NCBI GenBank assembly: GCA_035462375.1
Contig: DATHUJ010000143.1
Location: forward strand, 32,626 to 96,625
Source: DASTQL01 sp035462375
Lineage (GTDB): Bacteria > Actinomycetota > Actinomycetes > Jiangellales > Jiangellaceae
Reading direction: 5' to 3'
DNA length: 64,000 bases
The notes under the pieces were generated by a model. The model was not told where the DNA came from and made no database searches. It saw nothing but the letters and a program-made list of their open reading frames with translations. Both the position numbers and the translations under genes were made by a program. Positions 1 through 7,960 of the stretch are shown here, piece by piece (within the stretch, counting starts at the first letter, position 1; every line of letters starts with the position of its first letter).

Positions 1-288
1 GTAGCCGACCAGCAGCAGCAGCGGGAGCAGGGCGGCGAGCACCCACCAGACGGCGGTCCGGTCGGACCGGACCAGCAGCGCCACCCCGGTCAGGACCGCG
101 TAGAAGGCCAAGGCGAGCGGGGAGGTGGCGGTGAAGCCCTCGGTGACCACGCCGGTGGCCGTCGACCACACGGTGTAGAAGGCGGACAGCCCGAGGGCCG
201 CGAGCATCAGCCCGCTGACCTGGGTCGCGTAGCGCGAGGTCGCGGAGGTCGCGGGACGGACGGGGGTACGCGTGTCGGTGGAGGTCAT
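1..288 (-). CDS. Membrane protein, 3' part cut off by window edge
   Basis: The start codon is the ATG at 288 read leftward, with AAGGA just before it. The 96 visible residues have a short polar N-terminus (MTSTDTRTPVRP), then hydrophobic stretches around residues 25-45, 55-75 and 80-96, so it is an integral membrane protein. I do not recognise the family. A three-fold 11-bp direct repeat lies 33 bp upstream, identical in spacing to one upstream of the hemerythrin gene, so the two are probably co-regulated, most simply by the regulator encoded divergently from 397. The C-terminus lies outside the window. Confidence 0.75.
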   Translation of the reverse strand, partial: MTSTDTRTPVRPATSATSRYATQVSGLMLAALGLSAFYTVWSTATGVVTEGFTATSPLALAFYAVLTGVALLVRSDRTAVWWVLAALLPLLLLVGY

Positions 289-320
289 GTCCTTCAGGCT
301 GATCGCGGCTGCCCGACGGC

Positions 321-352
321 CCCAGCCACAGCGCCTCCACAGCCCACCCACA
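321..352 (-). promoter_or_regulatory. Operator candidate: three 11-bp direct repeats
   Basis: Read leftward, heptamers TGTGGGT, TGTGGAG and TGTGGCT follow each other at exact 11-bp steps. The array ends 33 bp before the ATG of the membrane protein. A near-identical array sits at 3409-3440 at the same distance from the hemerythrin start. Such helical-turn spacing is typical of SARP-type operators; which protein binds here is inference. Confidence 0.7.
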
Positions 353-382
353 CCACATCCAGCGAAGCCGTACGCCACCCAC

Positions 383-388
383 TAGCGT
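383..388 (+). promoter_or_regulatory. -10 box TAGCGT, leaderless promoter
   Basis: TAGCGT ends 8 nt before the GTG at 397. This is the TAnnnT-to-start spacing of actinobacterial leaderless transcripts, and it supports GTG 397 as the start of the regulator. Confidence 0.55.
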
Positions 389-396
389 TCGGGCGC

Positions 397-2727
397 GTGG
401 ACGACACGGCAGCGGGCCCGGGCGAGCTGGCCGTCCGGCTACGCCGCTGGCGGCTGGCCGCGGCGCTCAGCCAGGAGGAGCTCGCCGCTCGCGCGGGATT
501 GACCGCGAAAGCGATCGGCGCACTCGAGCGCGGCGAGCGGCGCCGCCCGTACCCGCACACCGTCCGCGCCCTGGCGGACTCGCTGGGCCTGGACGAGGAC
601 GACCGGGCCGCGCTCGCCGCCGCAGCAGCCGGCTCAACGGTCGATACCCTGCGGCTGGCCCAGGCGCCAGACCCCCAGCCCCTGCCCGTACCGCCGGCGC
701 CTCTGGTCGGCCGGCAGCAAGAGCACGACCGCGCCGTGGCGGAGCTGCGCTCTGGCCGGGTCCGGTTGCTGACACTGACCGGGCCGGGAGGGGTGGGCAA
801 GACCCGGCTCGCGCTCGAGGTCGCGCGCACGATGGCCGGTGCCTTCCCCCGTGCGGTGACCGTCGTCGAGCTGGCACCCGTCCCCGAGTGGCCGCTCGTC
901 CTTCCGACGGTGGCGAGAGTCATGGGCGGCCAGCACCGGGCCGGGCCGGCGGTGGACTCCCTCGCCGCGGCGCTGGGCGCCCGTCGTCACCTGCTCGTCC
1001 TCGACAACCTGGAGCACGTCCTCGACGTCGCCGGCAACCTCGCCGACCTCCTGACCCGTTGCCCGGGCCTGCACGTGCTGGCCACCAGCCGGGCCGCGCT
1101 GCGCGTACGGGCCGAGCACGCGGTCCCGCTCGACCCGCTCCCCGTCCCGACGGACGACGACGTGGCCGCGGTTGCCGCTTCACCGGCCGTCCAGGTGTTC
1201 CTCGACCGGGCCGCCGCCGCGGGTGGCACGGTGGTGCTGGATCCGGGCACGGCCGCCGACGTCGCCGCGATCTGCCGGCGCCTGGACGGACTGCCGCTCG
1301 CGCTGGAGCTCGCCGCGGCGCACGCCCGCTTCCTCACCCCGTCGGCGCTGCTGGGCCACCTCGACCAGGCGGTCGGCTCTTCCCGCTCCCGTGACCTGCC
1401 CGCGCGACAGCGGACGGTACGGGCCACGCTCGACTGGAGCCACGGCCTGCTCACCCACGACGAGCAGGTGCTGCTGCGGCGGCTCTCCGTGCTCCCGGGC
1501 AGCTTCTCGCTGCCCGCGGCCGTCGCGGTGGGCGGCGACGACATCGACGTCCTGACCAGCCTCTCCGGCCTCGTCGAGCAATCACTGCTCGCCCCCGAGC
1601 CCGGCCCCGAGTCCCGCTACCGCGCGCTCGAACCTGTGCGACAGTACGCGGCGGCGCGGCTGGCCGAGTCCGGCGAGGACGCCCTGGCCGCCGACCGCGC
1701 CGCCGGGTTCTTCGCCGAGCTCGCCGCCGGTGCCCAGGCGGGACTGCTCGGACCTGAGCAGGCCGTCTGGCTCGACCGGCTCGCCGCCGAGCACGGCCAC
1801 CTGGGCGCGACGCTGGCCCGGCTGGCCGACACCGGCCGCCTCGGGGAGGCCGCCCGCCTGGGCGCCGCCACCTGGCTCTACTGGGCGCTGCGGAGCAACG
1901 CCAGCGAGGGGCTCGCCCGACTGGAGCGGGTGGCTGCCGCCGCGCAGACCGACGGCCCGGCGCTCGACGACGCCGGCCGCGCTGGGCTGCACGTGGCGCT
2001 GGCCGGGCTCCGGTACGCCTCCGGTGACCTGGCCGGCATGGGACCGGACGCCGCCGAGGCCGTGCAGGCCGCCCGCCTCGCCGGCCTGGACGACGTGCTG
2101 GTCGGGGCGTTGGTGCTCGAGGGGTCGGCGGCGGTGTTCACCGGCGACCTCGCACGCGCGCGCGGCACCGTGGCCGAGGCCCTCGAGCGGGCAGGGACCG
2201 CGAGCGCCTGGGGGGCCGCGCACGCGGTCATCGCCGACGCACAGCTGCGCATGAGCACCGGTGACGTCGCCGGTGCGGCGGCCAGGCTGGACGAGGCAGA
2301 GCGCGCCGCCCGCGAGCTGGGCAGCCCCTTCACCCTGGCGACGGTGCTCAACATGCAGGGCACCGTCGCCCAGGCCGGCGGTGACGACTCCGCGGCCCTT
2401 GACCGCCTGGTCGAGGCCGCCGACCTCGCCGCCGAGGTCGGGACCACGTGGACGCTCGTCTACACGCTGCCTCAGCTCGCCGTGCTCGCCGCCCGGCGCG
2501 GTCAGCCGGCGCTGGCGGCCCAGCTGTTCGCCGCGGGGTCGGCGACGGCGGAGGCGGCGTCGCTGGCGGTGGCGTTCCCACCGGACCTGGAGAGCGCGCA
2601 GCGGTGGCTGCAGGCAGTGCAGGCGGAGCTGGGCGCCGAGGCGTTCGCCCAGGCCTGGGACGCCGGCCGCCGGGTGAGGCCGGCCGACGTGCCAGGGCTG
2701 GCCAGGAGCATCACCGCGTCCCCCTGA
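397..2727 (+). CDS. XRE-family regulator with NB-ARC ATPase and TPR-like C-terminus
   Basis: This 776-residue protein begins with an XRE helix-turn-helix (about residues 14-65, with LSQEELAARAGLTAKAIG). An NB-ARC/STAND ATPase follows, with Walker A GPGGVGKT at residues 129-136 and a Walker B-like LLVLDNLEHV near 200. The C-terminal half is alanine-rich and helical, like the TPR regions of AfsR- and MalT-like regulators. Such proteins use ATP-driven oligomerisation to switch DNA binding. It is divergent from the membrane protein ending at window start and convergent, with a 17-bp overlap, with the hemerythrin gene. Both neighbours carry the same direct-repeat operator, so control of both is likely. 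The start is supported by a leaderless -10 box 8 nt upstream. The regulated signal is unknown. Confidence 0.85.
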   Translation: MDDTAAGPGELAVRLRRWRLAAALSQEELAARAGLTAKAIGALERGERRRPYPHTVRALADSLGLDEDDRAALAAAAAGSTVDTLRLAQAPDPQPLPVPPAPLVGRQQEHDRAVAELRSGRVRLLTLTGPGGVGKTRLALEVARTMAGAFPRAVTVVELAPVPEWPLVLPTVARVMGGQHRAGPAVDSLAAALGARRHLLVLDNLEHVLDVAGNLADLLTRCPGLHVLATSRAALRVRAEHAVPLDPLPVPTDDDVAAVAASPAVQVFLDRAAAAGGTVVLDPGTAADVAAICRRLDGLPLALELAAAHARFLTPSALLGHLDQAVGSSRSRDLPARQRTVRATLDWSHGLLTHDEQVLLRRLSVLPGSFSLPAAVAVGGDDIDVLTSLSGLVEQSLLAPEPGPESRYRALEPVRQYAAARLAESGEDALAADRAAGFFAELAAGAQAGLLGPEQAVWLDRLAAEHGHLGATLARLADTGRLGEAARLGAATWLYWALRSNASEGLARLERVAAAAQTDGPALDDAGRAGLHVALAGLRYASGDLAGMGPDAAEAVQAARLAGLDDVLVGALVLEGSAAVFTGDLARARGTVAEALERAGTASAWGAAHAVIADAQLRMSTGDVAGAAARLDEAERAARELGSPFTLATVLNMQGTVAQAGGDDSAALDRLVEAADLAAEVGTTWTLVYTLPQLAVLAARRGQPALAAQLFAAGSATAEAASLAVAFPPDLESAQRWLQAVQAELGAEAFAQAWDAGRRVRPADVPGLARSITASP

Positions 2728-3376
2728 CCCTTCGCACGTACCGGCGGTAGCGCGGCAGCAGGACCGGGCGCAGCAGCAGCCGCGCCGAGAGCGGCAGCTT
2801 GGCCACCATCTCGGCCGTCTCCTCCGGCGTCGCCTCCTCCAGGACCGCGCCGAAGAGGATCGGCAGCTCCGAGCGGCTCATCGCCGCGATGCCGTGGTCC
2901 CCGAGCTCGGCCCACTCGGCGGGGCTGATGTGGCGGGCGGCTACGGGCAGGATCTCCCGCTCCTCCTCGTCCAGGTGGACCAGCAGGACCGTGGCCAGTG
3001 CCTCGAGGGTGGAGGCGGCCTCCTCCGTGACCGCCGGCCGGGCCTCGGCCTGCCAGCGATCCAGGGCCGGGCCCAGCCGGTCGAGGTGGTGCTCGACCTG
3101 CTCGTGCTGGCCCTCCATGCGGGCGATCAGCGCGGCCTCGGGCGCGGCCCGCTCCAGCAGCTTCGGCCACAGCAGGTCGTCCTCGGCTGTGTGGTGCAGG
3201 TGGAGGCCCTTGAGGATCATGCGTGCGTGGCCGGCCACGACGCCTGCGCGGACGGTGTCGCCGGGACGCACGGCACGCACCAGGCCCGGGAGCAGGCCGA
3301 ACTCGCGACGGAAGGCGCGGTGCACCACCACCATGTCGTGGACGTCGGTCAGGGTTGCGTTCGCGGTGTGGGTCAT
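2711..3376 (-). CDS. Hemerythrin HHE-domain protein
   Basis: I take the ATG at 3376, giving 221 residues; the frame stays open further upstream but that part looks non-coding. The sequence has helix-borne His/Glu pairs typical of the hemerythrin cation-binding fold: HDMVVVH near residues 13-19, LHLHHTAEDD, HEQVEHH and HLDEEE. This suggests a cytoplasmic four-helix bundle with a non-haem di-iron centre, used in oxygen, NO or iron handling. The C-terminus is basic (RRYVRRVRGTR) and its stop lies inside the 3' end of the convergent XRE regulator gene. The array of three 11-bp repeats at 3409-3440 lies 33 bp upstream, as for the membrane gene at window start. Fold confidence is high; the physiological ligand is unknown. 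Confidence 0.88.
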   Translation of the reverse strand: MTHTANATLTDVHDMVVVHRAFRREFGLLPGLVRAVRPGDTVRAGVVAGHARMILKGLHLHHTAEDDLLWPKLLERAAPEAALIARMEGQHEQVEHHLDRLGPALDRWQAEARPAVTEEAASTLEALATVLLVHLDEEEREILPVAARHISPAEWAELGDHGIAAMSRSELPILFGAVLEEATPEETAEMVAKLPLSARLLLRPVLLPRYRRYVRRVRGTR

Positions 3377-3408
3377 GCCGAGGAGCCTCGTCGCAGCCGG
3401 GTGGCGTT

Positions 3409-3440
3409 CCCAGCCACAGCGCCTCCACACCGCACCCACA
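3409..3440 (-). promoter_or_regulatory. Operator candidate: second copy of three 11-bp repeats
   Basis: Read leftward the array is TGTGGGT-N4-TGTGGAG-N4-TGTGGCT, the same heptamers in the same order as at 321-352. It shares a 20-bp identical core with that copy, and the distance to the start codon (33 bp) also matches. It probably controls the hemerythrin gene. Confidence 0.7.
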
Positions 3441-3569
3441 GCTGGTCTGCGCAGAGCCTTCAGGCGGCAGGCTGGTCCCAGCCGTCCCGTGTGCCGGCAC
3501 TGATCTCGAGGTGCCGGGCACCCGTCCAGCGCCCACCATGGGAGGACACCCCTACCAGACGGAGACACG

Positions 3570-3818
3570 ATGACTGACACGGGAAGCCCGATCCGCGAGC
3601 AGCAGACGACCAGCTTTGCCGATCTCGGCCGGGAGATGTGGTCCTACCTCACCGGCAAGCAGGCCACCATCGACTACGAGTTCGTCGACATGATCGTCGA
3701 GGTCCCCCGCGACACCGGCCCCGACGCCCCCCGTGCCACCTGGAAGCTCAACGGCACCTTGCGCGTGCGCACCGCCGACGCCGACCACCCCAGAGCGGCC
3801 AACGGCCGTGCCGCCTGA
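3570..3818 (+). CDS. Small hypothetical protein, 82 residues
   Basis: The ATG at 3570 has GGAGA 4 nt upstream. The product is soluble and acidic in its middle (YEFVDMIVEVPRDTG), ends with a possible beta-strand segment (WKLNGTLRVRTAD), and has no signal peptide or membrane segment. I do not recognise the family. Its 3' end overlaps the next gene's proposed GTG start by 11 bp, so the two are probably translated together. Coding is supported by the ribosome binding site and strong third-position GC. No function can be assigned. Confidence 0.7.
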   Translation: MTDTGSPIREQQTTSFADLGREMWSYLTGKQATIDYEFVDMIVEVPRDTGPDAPRATWKLNGTLRVRTADADHPRAANGRAA

Positions 3819-4269
3819 GCGGTCCCGCGCCGAGTCACCCTCCCAGGCGCCGGGGGTCGCCCTCGATGCCGACCTCCAGCTGGTCGTCACCGACCACCGC
3901 GGCCGGGTCTCGACCGGCACAGTGCGCAGCGGGGACGGTGGCCTGGTCCTCGACGTCGATGACGCCACCGTCCTGCTGGCCTCACTGCCGCGGCGGCCGG
4001 GCCGCGGAACGACCGACCGGGTCGTCGACGTCCTCGGCCGCTCGGCGACGGCGACGCTGCGCCGCCGCGGCCGGGACCTCGCGACGCTGGACCCGTCCGG
4101 CCGCAGCTTCACCGGCCAGCTCGCCGGGGACCCGCGGCTGCGCCTGACCCCGTACGGCCTGGTGACGGCCGGCCGCGTCCGGTGGCCCTACGGCGGCGTC
4201 CTCGCGGCGGCCGCCGCTGTCGTGGCGGTTCTCGTCGCCAACCGGGCGAGGCACCGACGCGGCAGGTAA
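3808..4269 (+). CDS. Hypothetical protein with C-terminal membrane anchor
   Basis: The frame is open from 3733, but the convincing coding part begins near GTG 3808, which overlaps the preceding stop and gives 153 residues. The middle is beta-rich with repeated short strands (LQLVVTDHRGRVSTGTV, GLVLDVDDATVLL). The C-terminus has one hydrophobic helix (about residues 123-144) followed by a basic tail (NRARHRRGR), so it is a tail-anchored or single-pass protein. No family is recognised. It appears coupled to the 82-residue gene before it and converges on the EamA gene with a 34-bp gap. The start is uncertain. Confidence 0.6.
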   Translation: MPPERSRAESPSQAPGVALDADLQLVVTDHRGRVSTGTVRSGDGGLVLDVDDATVLLASLPRRPGRGTTDRVVDVLGRSATATLRRRGRDLATLDPSGRSFTGQLAGDPRLRLTPYGLVTAGRVRWPYGGVLAAAAAVVAVLVANRARHRRGR

Positions 4270-4303
4270 CCCGCGGTGTCTCGCCCGGCGGCGGTGGTAT
4301 CGG

Positions 4304-5245
4304 CTACGGCCGGGTTGCCCGAGCCGGTCGCAGCGCACCGACGTACACGCCGGCCAGGACGAGCAGGCCGCCGAGGCCGAGTCCCCAGGTCAGCCGCTCG
4401 TCGTCGAGCCAGGCGGAGAGCAGGACGGTGACGATGGGGATGAGCACGAAGCCGTACGCAGCGCGGGATGCCGACCAGTGCTCGAGGACGACCAGGTAGA
4501 GCCAGAAGACGACGATGGAGCCGATGACGGCGAGGTAGCTGATGGCCGTCCAGGTGGTGCCCAGTTGCGGGACGGCGAACGGCTCGCCCCTGACCACGGC
4601 CCCGACGACCAGGACGACGGCGCCGGTGGCCATGCCGATGGCGTTCATCGCGACCGGGTGGGGCGAGGGGTAGCGGCGCACGACGACGGTGCCCTGGGCG
4701 AAGCAGAGAGTCGCGCCGAGTCCGGCGAGCAGGTGCGTCACCGGCAGGGACCCGCCGAGCGCCGCCTGAGACATCACGGCCACGCCCAGTACTGCGACGA
4801 CCGAGCCGACGACGGCGGCAGGTCGGAGCCGTTCGTCCCGCTGCGCGACGGCCAGCAGCAGTGTGGCGAGGGGCACGAGGGCGCCGGTGAGCTGGAAGAA
4901 GCCAGCTTGCAGCTCGAGCAGGGCGTAGAAGGCGAAGGCGTACGCGCCGCCGAAGACCAGCACACCGTAAAGCACCGCGCCGGTGAGCTCGCGGCCGCGG
5001 GGCAAGGGCACCCGCCGTACGGCCATGACGACCAGCAGGATTCCCGCGGCGAGGGCGAAGCGCATGCAGGCTGCCCACAGCGGAGAGGTGTGCAGCTCGC
5101 GGAGGGTGATCCGGATGCCGACGCCGTTGCCGCCGGCCAGCAGGGCACCACCGACGAAGGCGGCCATGGCGACTCGCTCTGCGCGGGCGGCGCCAGTCGC
5201 CTCGGGCGGGGCGATCGGTGCGGGCTGGGCGATCGTGGCTGCCAT
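4304..5245 (-). CDS. EamA/DMT-family transporter
   Basis: With ATG 5245, preceded by GGAGTGG, this is a 313-residue protein of about ten hydrophobic helices arranged as two EamA repeats (first around residues 20-150, second around 165-300). The length is usual for drug/metabolite exporters of the RhaT/YdcZ-like group. These sit in the cytoplasmic membrane and export amino acids or small metabolites; the substrate cannot be read from sequence. A ~60-bp motif with an inverted repeat (ACATC-N8-GATGT) lies 72-89 bp upstream and has a second copy at 5679-5739, so a repressor-controlled promoter is likely. The frame is open further upstream to 5320, but that part lies in the operator. Confidence 0.88.
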   Translation of the reverse strand: MAATIAQPAPIAPPEATGAARAERVAMAAFVGGALLAGGNGVGIRITLRELHTSPLWAACMRFALAAGILLVVMAVRRVPLPRGRELTGAVLYGVLVFGGAYAFAFYALLELQAGFFQLTGALVPLATLLLAVAQRDERLRPAAVVGSVVAVLGVAVMSQAALGGSLPVTHLLAGLGATLCFAQGTVVVRRYPSPHPVAMNAIGMATGAVVLVVGAVVRGEPFAVPQLGTTWTAISYLAVIGSIVVFWLYLVVLEHWSASRAAYGFVLIPIVTVLLSAWLDDERLTWGLGLGGLLVLAGVYVGALRPARATRP

Positions 5246-5279
5246 CGGGACCACTCCTCGGACACACGGTCGGCGATCA

Positions 5280-5340
5280 GGGACGCCCGTAAAGGTAGGA
5301 GCGGTCGTGCCCGGCCACATCTACCGAACGATGTATCTCA
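5280..5340 (-). repeat. ~60-bp imperfect direct repeat, copy A, with inverted repeat
   Basis: This segment aligns with 5679-5739 along its whole length with scattered substitutions. Within it ACATC (5317-5321) and GATGT (5330-5334) form an inverted repeat with an 8-bp spacer, like operators of PadR-type repressors. It lies directly upstream of the EamA gene and directly after the last stop codon of the decayed hydrolase. Confidence 0.65.
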
Positions 5341-5547
5341 GGTCGTGCAGCGCTCGATGAACGGCAGCACCCGAGCTCACATCTGCCCGGCCTCCTGCGG
5401 CTGGTACTCGCCGGCCTTGCTCGGGTCGGCGAAGAGGTGTCCGGCGCCGGGTAGTCGAAGACCTCGATCCTCGCCCCGCTGGCGGCGGCAGCGGCGACGG
5501 CCTCCTCGATCCCCTCGTCACGCCAGGGGTCGTCGAGAGTGGTGTGG
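5338..5547 (-). pseudogene. Dienelactone hydrolase C-terminal remnant
   Basis: Read leftward from about 5547, the translation HTTLDDPWRDEG followed by ARIEVFDYP matches the C-terminal part of dienelactone hydrolase-family proteins. A one-base loss near 5448 breaks the frame: restoring one G gives YPGAGHLFADPSKAGEYQ, including the catalytic-His region GHLF. A TGA at 5377-5379 then replaces the expected Trp codon before ARVLPFIER. The N-terminal two thirds, with the nucleophile, are missing. Only this remnant remains, so it is non-functional unless the breaks are assembly errors. Confidence 0.75.
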
Positions 5548-5678
5548 GGCCTGCCCCAGGCTGGAAGGCCCCGCCGGATCACCCCTCGCTGTGCGGCCGC
5601 AGGTCGCTCCACTGCTGGGCGATGCGGGCCAGTCCGAGCTGCCGGACGCACTTCTGCGCAGCCGTCCAGGTGGTGATC
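5548..5678. other. Gap between hydrolase remnant and repeat copy B
   Basis: About 130 bp with no convincing gene. Leftward it carries a short open segment (CVRQLGLARIAQQWSDLRPH) that I cannot place. It may be what is left of the 5' part of the hydrolase region after deletion. Confidence 0.4.
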
Positions 5679-5739
5679 GGGACACCCGAGAACGTAGGAG
5701 TGGCCGCCCCCGCCACATCAAGCGAACGGCGCATCTCAA
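5679..5739 (-). repeat. ~60-bp imperfect direct repeat, copy B
   Basis: Aligns with 5280-5340. The right half of the inverted repeat (GATGT) is kept while the left half has drifted to GCGCC. As in copy A, the repeat starts at the stop codon of the gene upstream of it, here the HD-GYP/LuxR gene. It probably was the promoter of the now decayed hydrolase. Confidence 0.65.
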
Positions 5740-7274
5740 AGCAGCTGGTGCTCGAGGGCGTAGAGGGCGATGCCCGCCCGGGTGGATACCCCGGTCTTCT
5801 GGTAGAGGTGCGTGACATGGGTGTGCACGGTGCCCGGCGCGATGACGAGCTCGGCGGCGATCTCCTTCTTGGACCGGCCGCGGGCCAGAAGGCGCAGCAC
5901 GTCGACCTCGCGGTCAGTGAGGCCGGCCGGCCAGTCGCGGGCCACTGGTTCGATGGGGGTTCCAGCCGCCCCACAGACGGCGCCAACCGCATCGGGGTCG
6001 AGTGATCCCGTACGGGCGGCTGACTCGATCACGGCTCCGGCCTGCTCCGGCGGCAGCGCCGGGCGGTGTGGGCGGGGTTCGGTGAGGGCGTGGAAGGCGT
6101 CGGCGGCGGCGAGCACCCGGGCGGTCTGCGGGCCAGTGGTGACGCCGCGGTGATAGCCGGTGCCGTCGAGGCGTTCGTGGTGGGCCCCGGCGACCGCGGC
6201 CAGCGGCGCCAGCAGGGGTGACCCGGCCAGGACGCGTTCGGTGTAGTAGGCGTGCAGGCGGACCTGCTCCCACTCCGGCGGGCTCAGAGGGCCGGGTTTG
6301 TCCCACAACCGGGTGGACACCGCGACCCGGCCGAGGTCGTGCAGCAGGGAGGCCCGGCGCAGCGTCCTGCGGTCGCCGTCGTCGAGGCCGAGCCGCTCGG
6401 CCGCCGCGACGGCGAGATCCGCGACGCCGGGGGAGTGGCCGAGCAGGTACGGGGACTTCATGTCGGCGAAGTCGGCGAAGACGGCGGCCACGTCGTCCAC
6501 GCCCCACGGCGGCAGGGTGACGTGCGGCTCGGGTTCGGCGTCCAGCGCCGCCTCCCACGCCGAGCCGGACTCCATCACGGCGAAGACCTCGTCCGCGCAG
6601 CTCAGGAACCCCTTCGCGCAGGCAGGGTCGAACCAGCCGCCCGACCGCCGCCGCGCCATCTCCTTGGACCCCGCCACACCCTCTGTACGGAGGAACACCT
6701 CGGCCTGGTCGGCCACGGTCAGCACCCGCGTACCGATGTCTATTTCGTCCCCGGCCAGCCCGCGGGGGCCTCCCTTGCCGTCCCAGCGCTCGAAGACCTG
6801 CTGCAGCATCGGGCCGACGCCGTTGCCGACAGCGAAGCGGCGCACGAAGGAGGCCATGCCCTCGCAGTCGGCCGCGGTGATGTAGCGGTCCACTTCCTTG
6901 CCCTTGACGGTGGTGCTGACCAACGCACGGGTGCGACGTCCACGACCCGCCCCGCGCACGGTCGCCGCCACGGCGCCCAGTGCCTCTCGCGGCCGGGTCA
7001 TGTCGACGTCGGCCACCGCCCGTACGGCGGCGAACTCGTCGCCGAACCAGTCCGCCAGCTCGTGCGCGAACCCCGTGCAGCCGACCGAGCGGAGCAGGGT
7101 CGCGTAGTAGAGGTCGGAGCGGGCCCCGGCGGCCAGGCCGAGCTCCTCGGCGACCGCCTGGGCGATCAGCGTGGATCGGACCGTGGACTCGGGCGGCACG
7201 CCCAGGCCCAGGTCGGTCGCCACCGACAGGCCGGCCAGCAGGTCGGCCAGCCGGACGCGCTCGGGCACGGTCAT
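5736..7274 (-). CDS. HD-GYP-type phosphohydrolase with C-terminal LuxR helix-turn-helix
   Basis: With ATG 7274 the protein has 512 residues. The central and C-terminal part carries an HD domain (SLLHDLGRVAVS, then HHERLDGTGYH, the HD-GYP signature with GYH). The last ~65 residues are a LuxR/NarL helix-turn-helix (LTDREVDVLRLLARGRSKKE). The N-terminal half resembles a second, degenerate HD-like region. HD-GYP domains usually hydrolyse cyclic di-GMP; joined to a DNA-binding domain this suggests a nucleotide- or ligand-gated transcription factor. The gene is monocistronic, with the duplicated repeat starting at its stop codon. Upstream in-frame ATG 7355 is possible but gives a low-complexity extension. 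Confidence 0.85.
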   Translation of the reverse strand: MTVPERVRLADLLAGLSVATDLGLGVPPESTVRSTLIAQAVAEELGLAAGARSDLYYATLLRSVGCTGFAHELADWFGDEFAAVRAVADVDMTRPREALGAVAATVRGAGRGRRTRALVSTTVKGKEVDRYITAADCEGMASFVRRFAVGNGVGPMLQQVFERWDGKGGPRGLAGDEIDIGTRVLTVADQAEVFLRTEGVAGSKEMARRRSGGWFDPACAKGFLSCADEVFAVMESGSAWEAALDAEPEPHVTLPPWGVDDVAAVFADFADMKSPYLLGHSPGVADLAVAAAERLGLDDGDRRTLRRASLLHDLGRVAVSTRLWDKPGPLSPPEWEQVRLHAYYTERVLAGSPLLAPLAAVAGAHHERLDGTGYHRGVTTGPQTARVLAAADAFHALTEPRPHRPALPPEQAGAVIESAARTGSLDPDAVGAVCGAAGTPIEPVARDWPAGLTDREVDVLRLLARGRSKKEIAAELVIAPGTVHTHVTHLYQKTGVSTRAGIALYALEHQLL

Positions 7275-7467
7275 GCCCCCGACGATCTCACCGGTCGGGC
7301 CTGCGTGCGAGCGCCATGGGGAGCTGGATGGATCGCGGGGAAACGATGGAAGCATGCTGCCAGCAGTTGCAGCCCGGCCAGCCTGTCGGGCAACGGGTCT
7401 GCTGTATCGGTGGTCCGGCCGGCTGCCGCTCGGTGAGGCCTCCGTCGACGGGTCCGTGCGGCAGGAC

Positions 7468-7940
7468 TCATCGCCGCGGCGGTTGGTGCCACCGGGGCAG
7501 GTAGGCCGGTGTAGTTACGCGGTACGCGCCCATCTGCGCCGGGAACGAGGCGAGCAGTCGCTGCTCCTCGGCGATCGCCTCCCGGTGGACCATCGCCGTC
7601 GCCAGTGGCGCGGTGAGCAGCGCCCACCGCGACCCCGTGGCCAGCCCGAGCCCGAGGTGGACGAGCCCCCACGCGACGTACATGGGGTGGCGGATCACGG
7701 CGTACGGGGCGGTGGTGACGAGTCGATCGGGCTGGGCCGGTGCACCTCACCCGCCGCTCGTACGGAGGTCGTGGCGAGGGCCGTACCGGCCGCCACCAGC
7801 GGCAGGGCGAGGAGCCACCGCCCTCGTACGGGAGGACGAGGACCCAGGTGCTGCAGCAGCACGGTCGCCGCGAGGCCGGCGAGGTGGACCGGCGGCACCG
7901 GCACGTTGCGGAGCCGCCAAGGTCTCCCCGCGCGCGTCAC
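7468..7940 (-). pseudogene. Isoprenylcysteine carboxyl methyltransferase-like gene, frameshifted
   Basis: Two frames together make one protein. The first, from GTG 7940, encodes membrane segments (HLAGLAATVLLQHLG, WLLALPLVAAGTALA) up to EVHRPSP. The second continues as DRLVTTAPYAVIRHPMYVAW and ends WHQPPRR at 7468. RHPMY and the late EEQRLLASFP...YR pattern are hallmarks of the ICMT/PEMT membrane methyltransferase family. One missing C in the CCC run near 7731 explains the break. The gene follows the SRPBCC gene by 20 bp, so the two were probably one unit. It is either a recent pseudogene or a base-call error. Confidence 0.75.
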
Positions 7941-7960
7941 GCCGCGACCGCGTCCGCGGG

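Noticed and set aside
2502..3539. Long leftward frame across the hemerythrin gene
   Set aside because: It is a shadow of the hemerythrin and regulator genes; its translation is low-complexity Arg/Gly/Pro.
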